From Paraflavitalea sp966211765 (GTDB taxonomy: Bacteria; Bacteroidota; Bacteroidia; Chitinophagales; Chitinophagaceae): 64,000 nucleotides of DNA. Under the pieces are notes generated by a model, which had not been told where the DNA came from, searched no databases, and was given only the letters and a program-made list of their open reading frames with translations. Numbering within the stretch: the first letter of the stretch is position 1; every line of letters starts with the position of its first letter. This document shows positions 1 to 9,937 of this stretch, one piece after another. The position numbers were made by a program, and so were the translations under genes. The stretch spans positions 86,765 to 150,764 of the forward strand of contig CBIHOV010000020.1 in NCBI GenBank assembly GCA_966211765.1, written 5' to 3'.

Positions 1-446
1 ACTATGGCTATTTTCTTCCCACTACGCACATTTGGTTTGCGGGGTTTTACAAAACCTTTATCAAAGGCGATCTCTATGATATGCTTTTCAATTTCTTCAA
101 TCGCTACGGCTGGTTGATTGATGCCCAGCACACAGGCGCTTTCGCAAGGGGCGGGACAAATACGCCCGGTAAATTCAGGGAAGTTGTTGGTAGAAGTCAG
201 GATGTCGTATGCTTCTTCCCAGCTTTTACGGTATACTGCATCATTGAATTCAGGGATCACATTACCCAAAGGGCAACCATTGTGACAAAAAGGAACACCA
301 CAATTCATACAGCGGGAGCTCTGTTGGTTCAGCTTTTCATCGCTGAAGCGTTCTACAAATTCATTGTAGTTCTTCACCCTGTCCTGCACCGGCAATTTGC
401 CGGGCAACTCTCTCGTAAACTCTAAAAAACCTGATGGCTTACCCAT
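1..446 (-). CDS. gltD: Glutamate synthase small subunit, N-terminal part (window edge)
   Basis: N-terminal 148 residues of the glutamate synthase small (beta) subunit, which passes electrons from NAD(P)H to GltB. The rest, including the FAD and NAD(P) domains, lies beyond the left edge. The ATG at 446 gives a normal GltD start, MGKPSGFLEFTREL. Cysteines 46, 49, 54 and 58 (CMNCGVPFCHNGC) and 97, 101 and 105 (CPAPCESAC) are the expected 4Fe-4S ligands. It begins 57 nt after the gltB stop, so the two are very probably one operon. The identification is firm; only completeness is unknown. Confidence 0.95.
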   Translation of the reverse strand, partial: MGKPSGFLEFTRELPGKLPVQDRVKNYNEFVERFSDEKLNQQSSRCMNCGVPFCHNGCPLGNVIPEFNDAVYRKSWEEAYDILTSTNNFPEFTGRICPAPCESACVLGINQPAVAIEEIEKHIIEIAFDKGFVKPRKPNVRSGKKIAI

Positions 447-503
447 TGTTTGTTATAGTTTATTATTGTTAGTCTTAGTTGTTAATGTTTACTGATCACG
501 GCA

Positions 504-3500
504 TTATTTGCCTATCTGTACAGACACTTTCTTTGCCTGCAGCACTTTCTTATAATCGGCCGGGAATACTTTCACAAAGTTCTTCAGCTGATTTTCAAAA
601 TCATCGAGCACAAACTTGGCTACTGTACTGGCTGTATAAGCATAATGCTTCATGATCATGTCCTGCAGCAGTTTGGCATCTTCTGCATCTACCGGATCAA
701 GGTCTACCATCTCGCGGTTACAACGTTCAGCAAACTGTGCTTTCACATCGTATATGTAAGCAATACCACCGCTCATACCGGCTGCAAAGTTGCGCCCGGT
801 TTCGCCCAGTATTACTACAGTACCACCAGTCATGTATTCACAACCATGATCTCCTGTTCCTTCTACCACTACCCTTGCGCCGGAATTACGTACGCAGAAA
901 CGTTCGCCTGCTTTACCGCGGATATATGATTCGCCGGAGGTAGCACCATAAAAGGCCACATTGCCAATGATGATGTTTTCTTCCGGTACATAGGAAGCCT
1001 GCTTGGGAGGATATATAATAAGCTTGGCTCCACTCAAACCTTTACCAAAATAGTCATTGGCATCTCCTTCAAGTTCCAGGGTAACACCACTGGTATTGAA
1101 AGCGCCAAAGCTTTGGCCTGCGGTACCAGTCAGGTTGAAGTGAATAGTATCATCGGGCAGGCCGGCTGCTTTGTATTTCTTGGTGATCTCGTTGGAAACA
1201 ATGGTTCCCAGGGTCCTGTCGGTATTCTTCACCGCAAAGGAAGCTGCTACACGTTCCTGTTTTTCCAGGGCGGGCTGCGCTGCCTCGAGCAATTGCCAGT
1301 CAAGCACAGCGGCTAAGCCATGATCCTGTTCCTCCTGTTTGTAGAGGCCTGTATACAAGGAAGCAGGTTCTTTATAGAGAACAGGTGACAGATCGAGCTT
1401 GCTGTATTTCCAATGAGTGATATCATCTCTCATTTCGAGGGTATCAACCTGACCAATCATTTCATTGATGGTACGGAAACCAAGGTCGGCCATGATCTCA
1501 CGCAGTTCCTGTGTAATGAACTTAAAGAAATTCACCACATGATCAGCATTACCCGTGAAGCGTTTGCGCAACTCCGGATCCTGTGTGGCCACACCTACAG
1601 GGCAGGTATTGAGGTGACACTTACGCATCATGATACAACCTTCTACTATCAGGGCAGCAGTAGCCACTCCCCACTCTTCAGCACCCAATAAGGTAGCAAT
1701 GGCGATGTCCTTACCGGTTTTCATCTGACCATCGGCCTGCAGGGTAATACGGCTGCGGAGCTTATTTTTCACCAGGGTTTGATGTGCTTCGGCCAGCCCC
1801 AATTCCCAGGGTAAACCGGCATGTTTGATAGAGCTGATGGGAGATGCACCTGTACCGCCATCAAAACCGGAAATGAGTACTACATCGGCTTTGGCTTTGG
1901 CCACACCGGCTGCAATGGTTCCTACTCCTGCTTTTGATACCAGCTTAACGTTGATACGTGCGGCACGGTTAGCATTCTTCAGGTCAAATATCAATTGGGC
2001 TAAATCTTCAATAGAATAGATATCGTGGTGCGGGGGTGGCGATATTAAACCAACACCTGGAGTAGAGTGTCTTGTTTTACCAATCCAGTCATCTACTTTA
2101 TGGCCGGGTAATTGACCGCCTTCGCCAGGTTTGGCGCCCTGTGCCATTTTGATCTGTAATTCATCGGCTTCAGTGAGGTAATGGGCGGTTACACCAAAGC
2201 GGGCAGAAGCCACCTGCTTGATAGCGCTGCGCATGGAATCGCCATTCTCCATTAACTCATATCTTCTTTCATCTTCACCACCTTCACCGGTATTGCTTTT
2301 ACCGCCCAGGCGGTTCATAGCAATGGCCAGGGTAGTATGCGCTTCCCAGGAGATAGATCCAAAGGACATGGCCCCTGTAGCAAATCTTTTATAAATAGCT
2401 TCGGCTGATTCTACTTCGTCAATAGAAATAGCAGGTCTGTTGCGTTTGAAACGGAATAAGCTTCTGAGTGTACAAGCTTTTTCGCCCTGCTCGTTGACTG
2501 TTTTGGTGTACTTCTTAAAGGTATTGTAATCACCCATCCTGGTGGAATACTGCAACAGGTGAATGGTTTGTGGATTGAAGAGGTGGAACTCACCCTTTCT
2601 TTTCCATTGGTATACACCACCTACAGGCAAGCGATCTACCGGCACATCCTTGCGGCTGAAGGCAAATGTGTGCTTGGCGAGTGTTTCTTTGGCAATTTCA
2701 TCGAGGCCCATTCCTTCAATACGGGAAGTAGCGCCGGTAAAATAATTATCAACTACATTTTTATTAAGACCGATGATCTCGAGAATTTGTGCACCCTGGT
2801 ATGATTGCAGGGTAGAGATACCCATTTTAGAAAACACTTTCAGCAAACCATCATTGACGGCTTTGATGTAATTCTTTTTCAGGTGATCTACATCGAGTGT
2901 AGTATCGAGCTTACCGGTGAGCTTCATATCGCGTATGGAAGACAAAGCCAGGTAAGGGTTGATAGCAGTAGCACCGAAAGCGAGGAGGCAGGCAAAGTGA
3001 TGCACTTCCCATATATCGCCTGCTTCTACTACGATACCTACCTGTCCACGCAATCCTTTACGGATAAGGTGGTGGTGTACGGCAGCGGTAGCAAGGAGGG
3101 AGGGAATGGGTGCGTGATCAGAATCAATGGCCCTATCCTGCAGGATCAATACTTCAAAGCCATCCTGTGCTGCATCGACTGCATATCGGCAAATGCGGTC
3201 CAGGGCCTTTTTCATGGAACCGGGTTTGCCGTCGGCCCTGAAATAACATTGCAGGGTTTTGGCCTGGAAGATACCGGTGTCTATACTACGAATGCTTTCG
3301 AGTTCATGATTGGAAAGAACCGGGTGCTTCAGCGCCACGGTATGACAGCTCAGTGGATCTTCTTCGAGCAGGCTACCATTGTTACCCACGAAAGTAGCAA
3401 GGGACATGACCATGCGCTCGCGGATGGGATCAATGGGAGGATTGGTTACCTGTGCAAACAATTGCTTGAAGTAGCTGCTCAGGTGCTGGGGTTGATCGCT

Positions 3501-5021
3501 CAACACAGCCAGGGGAGTATCGGTACCCATGGAGCCGATGGGCTCTTTGCCATCCAATGCCATGGGAGCAATGAGTGTATCGAGGTCTTCGGTGGAATAA
3601 CCGAAGGCTTTTTGGTATTTGAACACCTGCTCGTGCTCGAGGTGGGTAAACATAACCCTGGGCTCGGGCAATTCATTGAGCCTGATCTTGTATTTATTCA
3701 GCCACTCGGCATAAGGCTTTTGTGAGCAGATGGTGCGTTTGAGTTCGCCATCACTGATGATGCGCCCCTGCTCCATATCTACTACAAACATCTTACCCGG
3801 CTGGAGACGGCCTTTTTCTTTGATGAGCGTGGGGTGAATGGGCAATACGCCTGTTTCTGATGCCATGATGACACGGTCATCGGTGGTAACACAGTAACGG
3901 GATGGACGTAAGCCATTTCTATCAAGGGTAGCGCCAATGATCTTTCCATCTGTAAAGGAAATAGAGGCCGGGCCATCCCAGGGTTCCATCATGGAGGCGT
4001 GGAATTCATAAAACGCTTTCTTCACGGGGTCCATTTCTTCATTGCCGTCCCATGCTTCGGGGATCAGCATCATCATTACATGTGGTAATGAGCGGCCGGT
4101 AAGGGCCAGCAGTTCTATTACATTGTCCAGACAGGCTGAATCAGACTGGCCTTCGGTAACGATGGGAAGTAATATCTCCATTTCTTCCTTGCTGAAATAA
4201 GGAGAAGCAAAACCAGGTTCGCTTGTCTTAAGCCAGTTGAGGTTACCCTGCAGCGTATTGATCTCTCCGTTATGTGCTATAAAGCGGAAAGGCTGAGCGA
4301 GTTTCCAGGAGGGGAAGGTATTGGTAGCGAACCGGGAGTGTACGAGACCAAAAGCACTTACTACGCGCTTATTGGTAAGGTCGGGGAAATAAGGACGTAC
4401 CTGCATGCTGGTAAGCTGTCCTTTATATACCACGGTTTTATATGACATAGACGCGATGTAAAAGCCTATCGCATCTTTCTTTACGGTATTGGTAATGGTA
4501 TGGCTGGCATAATTGCGCAACACAAACAATTTACGCTCAAAGTCGTCGGGATTGGCGATATGGTCGGGGCAGGCGATAAACACCTGTTCCATTTCTGGTT
4601 CCACACTCAGCGCAGTGGCGCCAATACCATCGGGATTGACGGGCACTTTACGGTAGGCAAGGATCTCCAGGCCCAGCTTTTCAGCTGTGCGGTTGAAAAT
4701 ATCCCGGCATTCTTCGCGCAAACGTATTTCGCGGGGGAAAAAGATGACGCCTACACCATAGCGGCCGAATGGAGGAAGGGGCACGCCCAGCTTAATGCAC
4801 TCATCGAAGAAGAATTCGTGCGGTGTTTGGATCATGATACCCGCGCCATCACCGGTATTGCTTTCGCAACCACAGGCGCCACGGTGTTCCATGTTCTCCA
4901 ATACAGTTAATGCGTCGGAAATGTGTTGATGAGATTTGTGGCCTTTGATGTTTGCTACGAAACCTATTCCACATGCATCGCGTTCAAAAGAAGGATGATA
5001 GAGACCCTGATTGCTTGCCAT
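504..5021 (-). CDS. gltB: Glutamate synthase large subunit
   Basis: Large subunit of glutamate synthase (GOGAT): glutamine is hydrolysed in the N-terminal amidotransferase domain and the ammonia is channelled to 2-oxoglutarate at the FMN site. The ATG at 5021 is preferred over an in-frame TTG at 5051 because it gives MASNQGLYHPSFERDACGIG, placing the catalytic Cys at residue 17 behind a short propeptide that the family removes. The 3Fe-4S cysteines are visible in CIMMRKCHLNTCPVG, and a C-terminal glycine-rich GXGXG beta-helix domain follows. At 1,505 residues it has the usual length. First gene of gltB-gltD; no clear promoter was recognised upstream. Confidence 0.97.
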   Translation of the reverse strand: MASNQGLYHPSFERDACGIGFVANIKGHKSHQHISDALTVLENMEHRGACGCESNTGDGAGIMIQTPHEFFFDECIKLGVPLPPFGRYGVGVIFFPREIRLREECRDIFNRTAEKLGLEILAYRKVPVNPDGIGATALSVEPEMEQVFIACPDHIANPDDFERKLFVLRNYASHTITNTVKKDAIGFYIASMSYKTVVYKGQLTSMQVRPYFPDLTNKRVVSAFGLVHSRFATNTFPSWKLAQPFRFIAHNGEINTLQGNLNWLKTSEPGFASPYFSKEEMEILLPIVTEGQSDSACLDNVIELLALTGRSLPHVMMMLIPEAWDGNEEMDPVKKAFYEFHASMMEPWDGPASISFTDGKIIGATLDRNGLRPSRYCVTTDDRVIMASETGVLPIHPTLIKEKGRLQPGKMFVVDMEQGRIISDGELKRTICSQKPYAEWLNKYKIRLNELPEPRVMFTHLEHEQVFKYQKAFGYSTEDLDTLIAPMALDGKEPIGSMGTDTPLAVLSDQPQHLSSYFKQLFAQVTNPPIDPIRERMVMSLATFVGNNGSLLEEDPLSCHTVALKHPVLSNHELESIRSIDTGIFQAKTLQCYFRADGKPGSMKKALDRICRYAVDAAQDGFEVLILQDRAIDSDHAPIPSLLATAAVHHHLIRKGLRGQVGIVVEAGDIWEVHHFACLLAFGATAINPYLALSSIRDMKLTGKLDTTLDVDHLKKNYIKAVNDGLLKVFSKMGISTLQSYQGAQILEIIGLNKNVVDNYFTGATSRIEGMGLDEIAKETLAKHTFAFSRKDVPVDRLPVGGVYQWKRKGEFHLFNPQTIHLLQYSTRMGDYNTFKKYTKTVNEQGEKACTLRSLFRFKRNRPAISIDEVESAEAIYKRFATGAMSFGSISWEAHTTLAIAMNRLGGKSNTGEGGEDERRYELMENGDSMRSAIKQVASARFGVTAHYLTEADELQIKMAQGAKPGEGGQLPGHKVDDWIGKTRHSTPGVGLISPPPHHDIYSIEDLAQLIFDLKNANRAARINVKLVSKAGVGTIAAGVAKAKADVVLISGFDGGTGASPISSIKHAGLPWELGLAEAHQTLVKNKLRSRITLQADGQMKTGKDIAIATLLGAEEWGVATAALIVEGCIMMRKCHLNTCPVGVATQDPELRKRFTGNADHVVNFFKFITQELREIMADLGFRTINEMIGQVDTLEMRDDITHWKYSKLDLSPVLYKEPASLYTGLYKQEEQDHGLAAVLDWQLLEAAQPALEKQERVAASFAVKNTDRTLGTIVSNEITKKYKAAGLPDDTIHFNLTGTAGQSFGAFNTSGVTLELEGDANDYFGKGLSGAKLIIYPPKQASYVPEENIIIGNVAFYGATSGESYIRGKAGERFCVRNSGARVVVEGTGDHGCEYMTGGTVVILGETGRNFAAGMSGGIAYIYDVKAQFAERCNREMVDLDPVDAEDAKLLQDMIMKHYAYTASTVAKFVLDDFENQLKNFVKVFPADYKKVLQAKKVSVQIGK

Positions 5022-5379
5022 GAAAAGAAGCTTTGTTTTGAAAATTTTCAATAAAACCCACGATTTCCATAGGAATTTTCAATATGGCAGCAAGCAACGC
5101 TTTAAAAATACAATAAAAACGACTAAAAACCGTAGATATATGCAATTATTTTCCACACTAACGGGTGTCAGTTTATTAAGAAAATGTTATCTAAATCTTA
5201 AATATTTGAGTTTTGATGCAAAAAGCAGCTTTAAAATCAATTGACTGTATTTAAAATGTGACTCATCTGTATCACATTTATCAATAACGCTGTGTGAAAG
5301 TGCATTTTCATAAACATTATTAATATTTGGTATTTTACTTTATCAAGGTAAAATCTTTGCCTTTTTTGGTCATCCGCAT
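5022..5379. other. Gene-free stretch upstream of gltB
   Basis: AT-rich spacer between the start of gltB and the terminator of the lipoprotein gene. It must hold the gltB promoter, but no perfect TAnnTTTG box is seen on the minus strand. No ORF, RNA gene or strong hairpin was found here. Confidence 0.5.
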
Positions 5380-5416
5380 AAAAAAAGCCGCCCTTTTCAG
5401 CAAAAAAGGCGGCTTT
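5380..5416 (-). terminator. Intrinsic terminator of the lipoprotein gene
   Basis: A nine-pair stem, aaagccgcc (5384-5392) with ggcggcttt (5408-5416), extended inside by T/A pairs. On the minus strand it runs into further T residues. It lies about 20 nt after the lipoprotein stop codon. Confidence 0.8.
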
Positions 5417-5438
5417 GTTGAGGCCAACGGGGAGATAT

Positions 5439-6242
5439 TTATTTATTGTAGGCATGGGTGAACTGGACATCGGCGCCATTATAATCGTTTAGGACAACGA
5501 TAATGAGGCCATTATTCCACTCCTTGTTGCCCACTTCCTGTATAAATGGCAGAAAGCCAGTACTGTTATTGATGAACTTATCGGAGGTATAGCAACCATT
5601 GTCGCAGCTCCATATGTATTCGGCTACTTTTGCATTGGCTCCGCCCTCTAATCTTTTACTGGCATATCGTTCTATATAGTAGAGGTCCCAATTAGTGTCC
5701 CGCACTTCTACATCAAAATGAGGATCGGTATTGTCCAGCGCTACCGCTATGGAAACCCCCATTTGTTCGTGCCTGAAGAAGGCATAGGGCTTCCAGCTAT
5801 CGGTGATGGCGCCCGTAGGGGCGGTAAGGGTAATGTTTTCTTTGGCTCCGCCAGACTGTATGGTGAAGGTTTTGTCCTGACGGTACCTGCGACCCGCAGA
5901 TTCATTGAAGCGGGCAAAGATGTACATTTCCGCTGTCCAGTTGCCGGCAGACAGGTCATCTATAGAAAAACTGATGGCCCCGGTCTTTTTTTCAAAGCGT
6001 TTGAAGATCTGGTTGGCACCCCCTTGCTTTTTAAGGACCACAAAACCAGAATCGACCAGGTTATAGGCTATGGAAGTAGTACTGAAGTTGACCAGCAATT
6101 CTTTTTCACCAGGTGGTTCAGGATCATGGTCCTTGTCTTTTTTACAGGCAGTAAATAATGCAATGGCGGTACAGATGATCACCAGGCGCAGGAACTGCGT
6201 TTTTTTAGATCCAGGGGTGTTTGTTGTTTTTGTTGCATGCAT
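5439..6242 (-). CDS. Putative lipoprotein of unknown function
   Basis: 267-residue protein with a basic N-terminus, a hydrophobic segment (FLRLVIICTAIALF) and a lipobox LFTAC at about residues 29-33, followed by a charged linker KKDKDHDPEPP. This predicts an exported lipid-anchored protein. The mature part looks beta-rich, with no motif I recognise. A Cys-containing segment near residues 210-217 (CDNGC) could form a disulfide. It is monocistronic, with its own terminator, and divergent from the ATP-grasp operon. Function unknown. Confidence 0.75.
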   Translation of the reverse strand: MHATKTTNTPGSKKTQFLRLVIICTAIALFTACKKDKDHDPEPPGEKELLVNFSTTSIAYNLVDSGFVVLKKQGGANQIFKRFEKKTGAISFSIDDLSAGNWTAEMYIFARFNESAGRRYRQDKTFTIQSGGAKENITLTAPTGAITDSWKPYAFFRHEQMGVSIAVALDNTDPHFDVEVRDTNWDLYYIERYASKRLEGGANAKVAEYIWSCDNGCYTSDKFINNSTGFLPFIQEVGNKEWNNGLIIVVLNDYNGADVQFTHAYNK

Positions 6243-6324
6243 GGCTTAATAATTTTATTGTTGTGGCTTACTGACAACGAAGTAAGGAGGAACGTTGTTA
6301 AAGGAATGTCACAAACCCCTTAAA

Positions 6325-6367
6325 CCACATGAACATGTGGTGAGTAAACATGTTTTCCTTATATTTG
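6325..6367 (+). promoter_or_regulatory. Palindrome and -7 box upstream of the ATP-grasp operon
   Basis: A palindrome with seven-base arms (CCACATG aa CATGTGG, 6325-6340) is followed 20 bp later by TATATTTG (6360-6367), a perfect Bacteroidota -7 box. A second short palindrome AAACATGTTT (6346-6355) lies between them. The -33 TTTG is missing, and the palindrome occupies that place, which suggests a bound regulator. The role is inferred. Confidence 0.5.
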
Positions 6368-6424
6368 GATGAGTCAACGTTTTTGCTACGATCTTCTTGC
6401 CATTCTTAACCAAAGCCCCCTGCT

Positions 6425-7873
6425 ATGCTAACGAACGAGCTGTTGAATGGCTATTGCCCCGACAAGAATACCTGGGATGAAATGTATGATACCGGCGCTG
6501 TACGCAATCAATACAGCGGCGTAGTGGATTTCCTGCAACACCTGAGCATGGAAGAACTGGGCAAAAAGGAAGAACAAGCCAAAAGGCTGTTCATGACCCA
6601 GGGAATCACTTTCACCGTATATAATAGTGGAGAAGGCATTGAAAAGATATTCCCTTTCGACATCATCCCGCGCATCATTACTGCTTCTGAATGGAGCTAT
6701 ATAGAAAAAGGTATCCAGCAGCGGCTGAAAGCCCTCAATCTCTTTCTCAAAGATGTATACAACGAGCAGTTCATTATTAAGGATGGCCTGGTACCCTTGT
6801 CTATCATCTATAGCTGTCCGCACTTCCTGCGGGAAATGGTTCGCTTTCCGGTTCCCTACGATATCTATGTACATATTGCGGGCATTGACCTGATCAGGGA
6901 TTATGATGGCACTTTCTATGTACTGGAAGATAACCTGCGTACACCGAGCGGCGTAAGTTATATGCTGGAAAACAGGGAGATCACGAAACGTATCTTCCCC
7001 GACCTGCTGCCCCTGATCAACGTACGGAGTGTGATGGAATATCCCAATATCCTGCACAAGAACCTGGTATCGATGGCACCGCGACAAAACAGCAACCCTA
7101 CAGTTGTGCTGCTGTCGCCGGGTATTTATAATTCTGCTTATTTCGAACATACCACATTGGCCCGCATGATGGGCATTGAACTGGTGGAAGGCCGCGACCT
7201 GGTAGTAGACAATCACCGGGTGTATATGAAAACCACCGGGGGCCTGCAACAGGTAGATGTGATCTACCGAAGGGTGGATGACGACTTTCTTGACCCGCTG
7301 GTATTTAATGCATCCAGTGCACTGGGAGTATCGGGCATTATGAGCGCCTACCGCAAAGGAAATGTTGCTATTGTGAATGCGGTTGGTAATGGTGTAGCGG
7401 ATGACAAGGCTATTTACTCTTATGTGCCGGCCATGATCCGTTACTACCTGAATGAAGAGCCTCTCCTTAAAAATGTTCCTACTTATCAATTGGGCAATGT
7501 GGAAGAACAAGAATATGTGTTCAAGAACATGAACAACATGGTGATCAAGAAGACCAATGAAAGCGGGGGTTACGGGATGTTGATGGGACATACAGCCTCC
7601 GACAAAGAGATCAGCGATTACCAGGCAGTTATTTTGAAAGATCCGCGGCAGTTCATTGCGCAACCTACGATCAGCCTGTCTTCTGCGCCCTGCTATATGA
7701 ATGGAAAATTGCAACCGCGCCGGGTAGATTTAAGGCCTTATGCTTTATGCGGGCCTAATGGTATTCGCATTGTGCCTGGTGGATTGACACGGGTGGCATT
7801 GCGCGAAGGATCGTTGGTAGTGAATTCATCACAGGGCGGCGGCAGTAAGGATACCTGGGTGCTGACGGTGTAG
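6425..7873 (+). CDS. Circularly permuted ATP-grasp protein (DUF404/DUF407 type)
   Basis: 482-residue protein of the circularly permuted ATP-grasp family (type 2), predicted to form an amide or peptide bond using ATP. Family-typical stretches include FPFDIIPRII near residue 77, a central VLEDNLRTPSGVSYM near 163-177, and the C-terminal KKTNESGGYGM and FIAQPTISLS. Related proteins are nearly always encoded next to an alpha-E protein and a transglutaminase-like peptidase, exactly as here. The substrate is not known for this group. First gene of the plus-strand cluster; 53 nt separate it from the next gene. Confidence 0.88.
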   Translation: MLTNELLNGYCPDKNTWDEMYDTGAVRNQYSGVVDFLQHLSMEELGKKEEQAKRLFMTQGITFTVYNSGEGIEKIFPFDIIPRIITASEWSYIEKGIQQRLKALNLFLKDVYNEQFIIKDGLVPLSIIYSCPHFLREMVRFPVPYDIYVHIAGIDLIRDYDGTFYVLEDNLRTPSGVSYMLENREITKRIFPDLLPLINVRSVMEYPNILHKNLVSMAPRQNSNPTVVLLSPGIYNSAYFEHTTLARMMGIELVEGRDLVVDNHRVYMKTTGGLQQVDVIYRRVDDDFLDPLVFNASSALGVSGIMSAYRKGNVAIVNAVGNGVADDKAIYSYVPAMIRYYLNEEPLLKNVPTYQLGNVEEQEYVFKNMNNMVIKKTNESGGYGMLMGHTASDKEISDYQAVILKDPRQFIAQPTISLSSAPCYMNGKLQPRRVDLRPYALCGPNGIRIVPGGLTRVALREGSLVVNSSQGGGSKDTWVLTV

Positions 7874-7926
7874 GACGCCGGGGGCTGAACAAACAAAAAT
7901 CGACAACCAAAACCATCAACTGATAC

Positions 7927-8862
7927 ATGCTTAGTAGAGTAGCCGATAGTTTATTCTGGATGAACCGGTACATGGAGCGTACGGATGGCATATTGCGGAT
8001 GCTGAAAACGAATTATGCGCTTTCGCAGGATGACCTGCAATACTTTTCCTGGCAGCCGGTATTGAAGATCTTCACTTATTTGACAGATGAGGAAGCCGCC
8101 ACCATTGCCACCCAGGGAAGAACGGTGTTGCAGTACATGGTGTCGGACAAGGAAAACCCCAACTCGGTACTGAATATCGTTACGCAGGCAAGGGAAAATG
8201 CACGTAGCGTGCAGGATCACATTACCAAAGAACTGTGGCAATGCCTCAATGACTTCTATCATACGGTGAGGGATGAGCAATTGCTGGAGTGGCTGTACAA
8301 AGAAGATCCCATTACGGCGCTGGACATCCTGATCAAACAAGGGCTGTTGTTTTATGGCACTTCAGATATTACGATGGCCCGGGGGGAAGGTTACTCCTTC
8401 ATGAATATTGGCCGCTTCCTGGAGCGGGCTATCCAGAGTGCCGATATCCTCGATGTAAAGTTCAGTGACAGTAAGTTTGACTTTTCCAATATTACAGATA
8501 CTACTTACTGGCGATACCTGCTGCTGTCTATTTCCGGTTATGAATTATACCTCCGGAATTATTCCGGCGGCTTTGAAGCCAGGCGGGTAGTGGAACAAAT
8601 TGTACTAAACAATCATTTTCCCCGTTCTGTAATGTATTCGATCGACCAGGTGAGCCGGTATTTTGAGCGGCTAAAGAGTGAACAGACCACCACAGCCTAT
8701 AATAGCATTGACTTTATGATCGGCCGGGTAAAAAGCCGGGTACGATACTCTACACCTGAAAGTATTATGCAGCAAGGGCTGCATGAATTCCTTACAGGGG
8801 TTAAGAACGAACTGTATGGAATAGGGACCGCACTCAGTCAACATTATTTTGCTTATACCTGA
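7927..8862 (+). CDS. Alpha-E domain protein (DUF403)
   Basis: 311-residue, mostly helical protein of the alpha-E (DUF403) family. The N-terminus MLSRVADSLFWMNRYMERTD is the family hallmark, and the conserved GRFLERAIQSADILD lies near residue 160. It is thought to work with the neighbouring ATP-grasp and transglutaminase-like proteins in a peptide-modification or peptide-synthesis pathway; no biochemical role is firmly established. It follows the ATP-grasp gene by 53 nt and is probably co-transcribed. Confidence 0.88.
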   Translation: MLSRVADSLFWMNRYMERTDGILRMLKTNYALSQDDLQYFSWQPVLKIFTYLTDEEAATIATQGRTVLQYMVSDKENPNSVLNIVTQARENARSVQDHITKELWQCLNDFYHTVRDEQLLEWLYKEDPITALDILIKQGLLFYGTSDITMARGEGYSFMNIGRFLERAIQSADILDVKFSDSKFDFSNITDTTYWRYLLLSISGYELYLRNYSGGFEARRVVEQIVLNNHFPRSVMYSIDQVSRYFERLKSEQTTTAYNSIDFMIGRVKSRVRYSTPESIMQQGLHEFLTGVKNELYGIGTALSQHYFAYT

Positions 8863-8896
8863 TAAATAGATATCTGTACTTAATTTGGATTCCGTT

Positions 8897-8929
8897 TTTG
8901 CCATTGTAGTGCTTTTAAAGCTACATTTG
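8897..8929 (+). promoter_or_regulatory. Bacteroidota-type promoter before the transglutaminase gene
   Basis: TTTG (8897-8900), 21 bp, then TACATTTG (8922-8929), a good match to the -33/-7 consensus. It ends 33 bp before the next ATG, so the third gene of the trio may also be transcribed on its own. Confidence 0.5.
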
Positions 8930-8962
8930 ACCTTAGAACAACCAGAAAACTGATTGTAATTC

Positions 8963-9934
8963 ATGCCAAGATTTAAAATTCACCACGTTACCAGGTATAG
9001 CTACGAAGTGCCTGTTGTGGATAGTGCGAACCAGATCATGTTATTCCCTATCGAGGATGAATACCAGGACGTATTGAAACACGACTTGCTGATCACCGGA
9101 GAACCAGCTGTTGACCTCTACCACGATTATTATGGCAATAAGGTGGGCTCCTTCATGTATACGGCTTCCCACAAAGAGCTGATCATCGATGCCAAGATGG
9201 AAGTAGTGACCCGTGAGCGGAAGCTCCCGGTAGAATCTACCTCCAAAGAAGAACAGTGGAGCAACCTGCTTTCCCTTGCATTTGAAATCCCCTATATAGA
9301 TTTCCTTAAACAGGAAAAATTCGACTCACTGCATGAGGTGCAACATATTGCCAATGCTGCGGAAAGCAGGCAGGTAAGTGTGTTGGAAGCAGCTTATAAG
9401 CTGACTGAATATGTGTACAAGAACTTCAAATATATCAAAGGGGTAACTACTGTAGAAACTACGCTGGATGAAATATGGCAATTGAAGGCGGGGGTGTGCC
9501 AGGACTTTGCGCACATGCTTTCTTCCATGATGCGCATGATCAATATTCCAGCGCGCTATGTGAGCGGCTATGTTTGCCCCAATCGCAATGGTATGCGGGG
9601 CGAAGGCGCTACACATGCCTGGGTAGAAGCTTATATTCCCTTCTTTGGCTGGTTGGGCTTTGATCCCACCAACAACTGCATTGCCAATGAACTGCACGTA
9701 CGACTGGCAGTAGGCAGAAGTTTTATAGATTGCTCACCCGTAAAAGGTACTTATAAAGGAACAGCCAATCACCGCTTGGATGTAGGTGTATCTGTAGCGT
9801 ATGAAGATGGGGTCACGCAAAATGATGTAGCTACGGTATTAACGCCCCAGCCTGTGGCGCCTACCAACGGAGAACCTACTAACTCCTGGCGCAAGCATAT
9901 GGAGATGATGCAACAGCAACAACAACAGCAGTAG
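8963..9934 (+). CDS. Transglutaminase-like cysteine peptidase
   Basis: 323-residue protein. It has the N-terminal transglutaminase-associated beta domain (KIHHVTRYSYEVPV, residues 4-17) and then a transglutaminase/papain-like core with the catalytic triad in view: Cys in KAGVCQDFAHM near residue 178, His in GEGATHAWVEAY near 219, and Asp in GWLGFDPTNN near 234. It is predicted to be a peptidase or amidase. Third gene of the conserved trio. The protein ends in a run of seven glutamines encoded by CAA/CAG repeats, which is unusual for the family and may be length-variable. Its stop lies only 4 bp from the ilvA stop on the other strand. Confidence 0.9.
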   Translation: MPRFKIHHVTRYSYEVPVVDSANQIMLFPIEDEYQDVLKHDLLITGEPAVDLYHDYYGNKVGSFMYTASHKELIIDAKMEVVTRERKLPVESTSKEEQWSNLLSLAFEIPYIDFLKQEKFDSLHEVQHIANAAESRQVSVLEAAYKLTEYVYKNFKYIKGVTTVETTLDEIWQLKAGVCQDFAHMLSSMMRMINIPARYVSGYVCPNRNGMRGEGATHAWVEAYIPFFGWLGFDPTNNCIANELHVRLAVGRSFIDCSPVKGTYKGTANHRLDVGVSVAYEDGVTQNDVATVLTPQPVAPTNGEPTNSWRKHMEMMQQQQQQQ

Positions 9935-9937
9935 GGC

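Noticed and set aside
2805..3725. 306-codon plus-strand ORF inside gltB
   Set aside because: Shadow of the strongly conserved glutamate synthase coding sequence; no recognisable protein.
6428..7714. 428-codon minus-strand ORF opposite the ATP-grasp gene
   Set aside because: His/Ile-rich shadow translation, while the plus-strand protein matches a known family over its full length.
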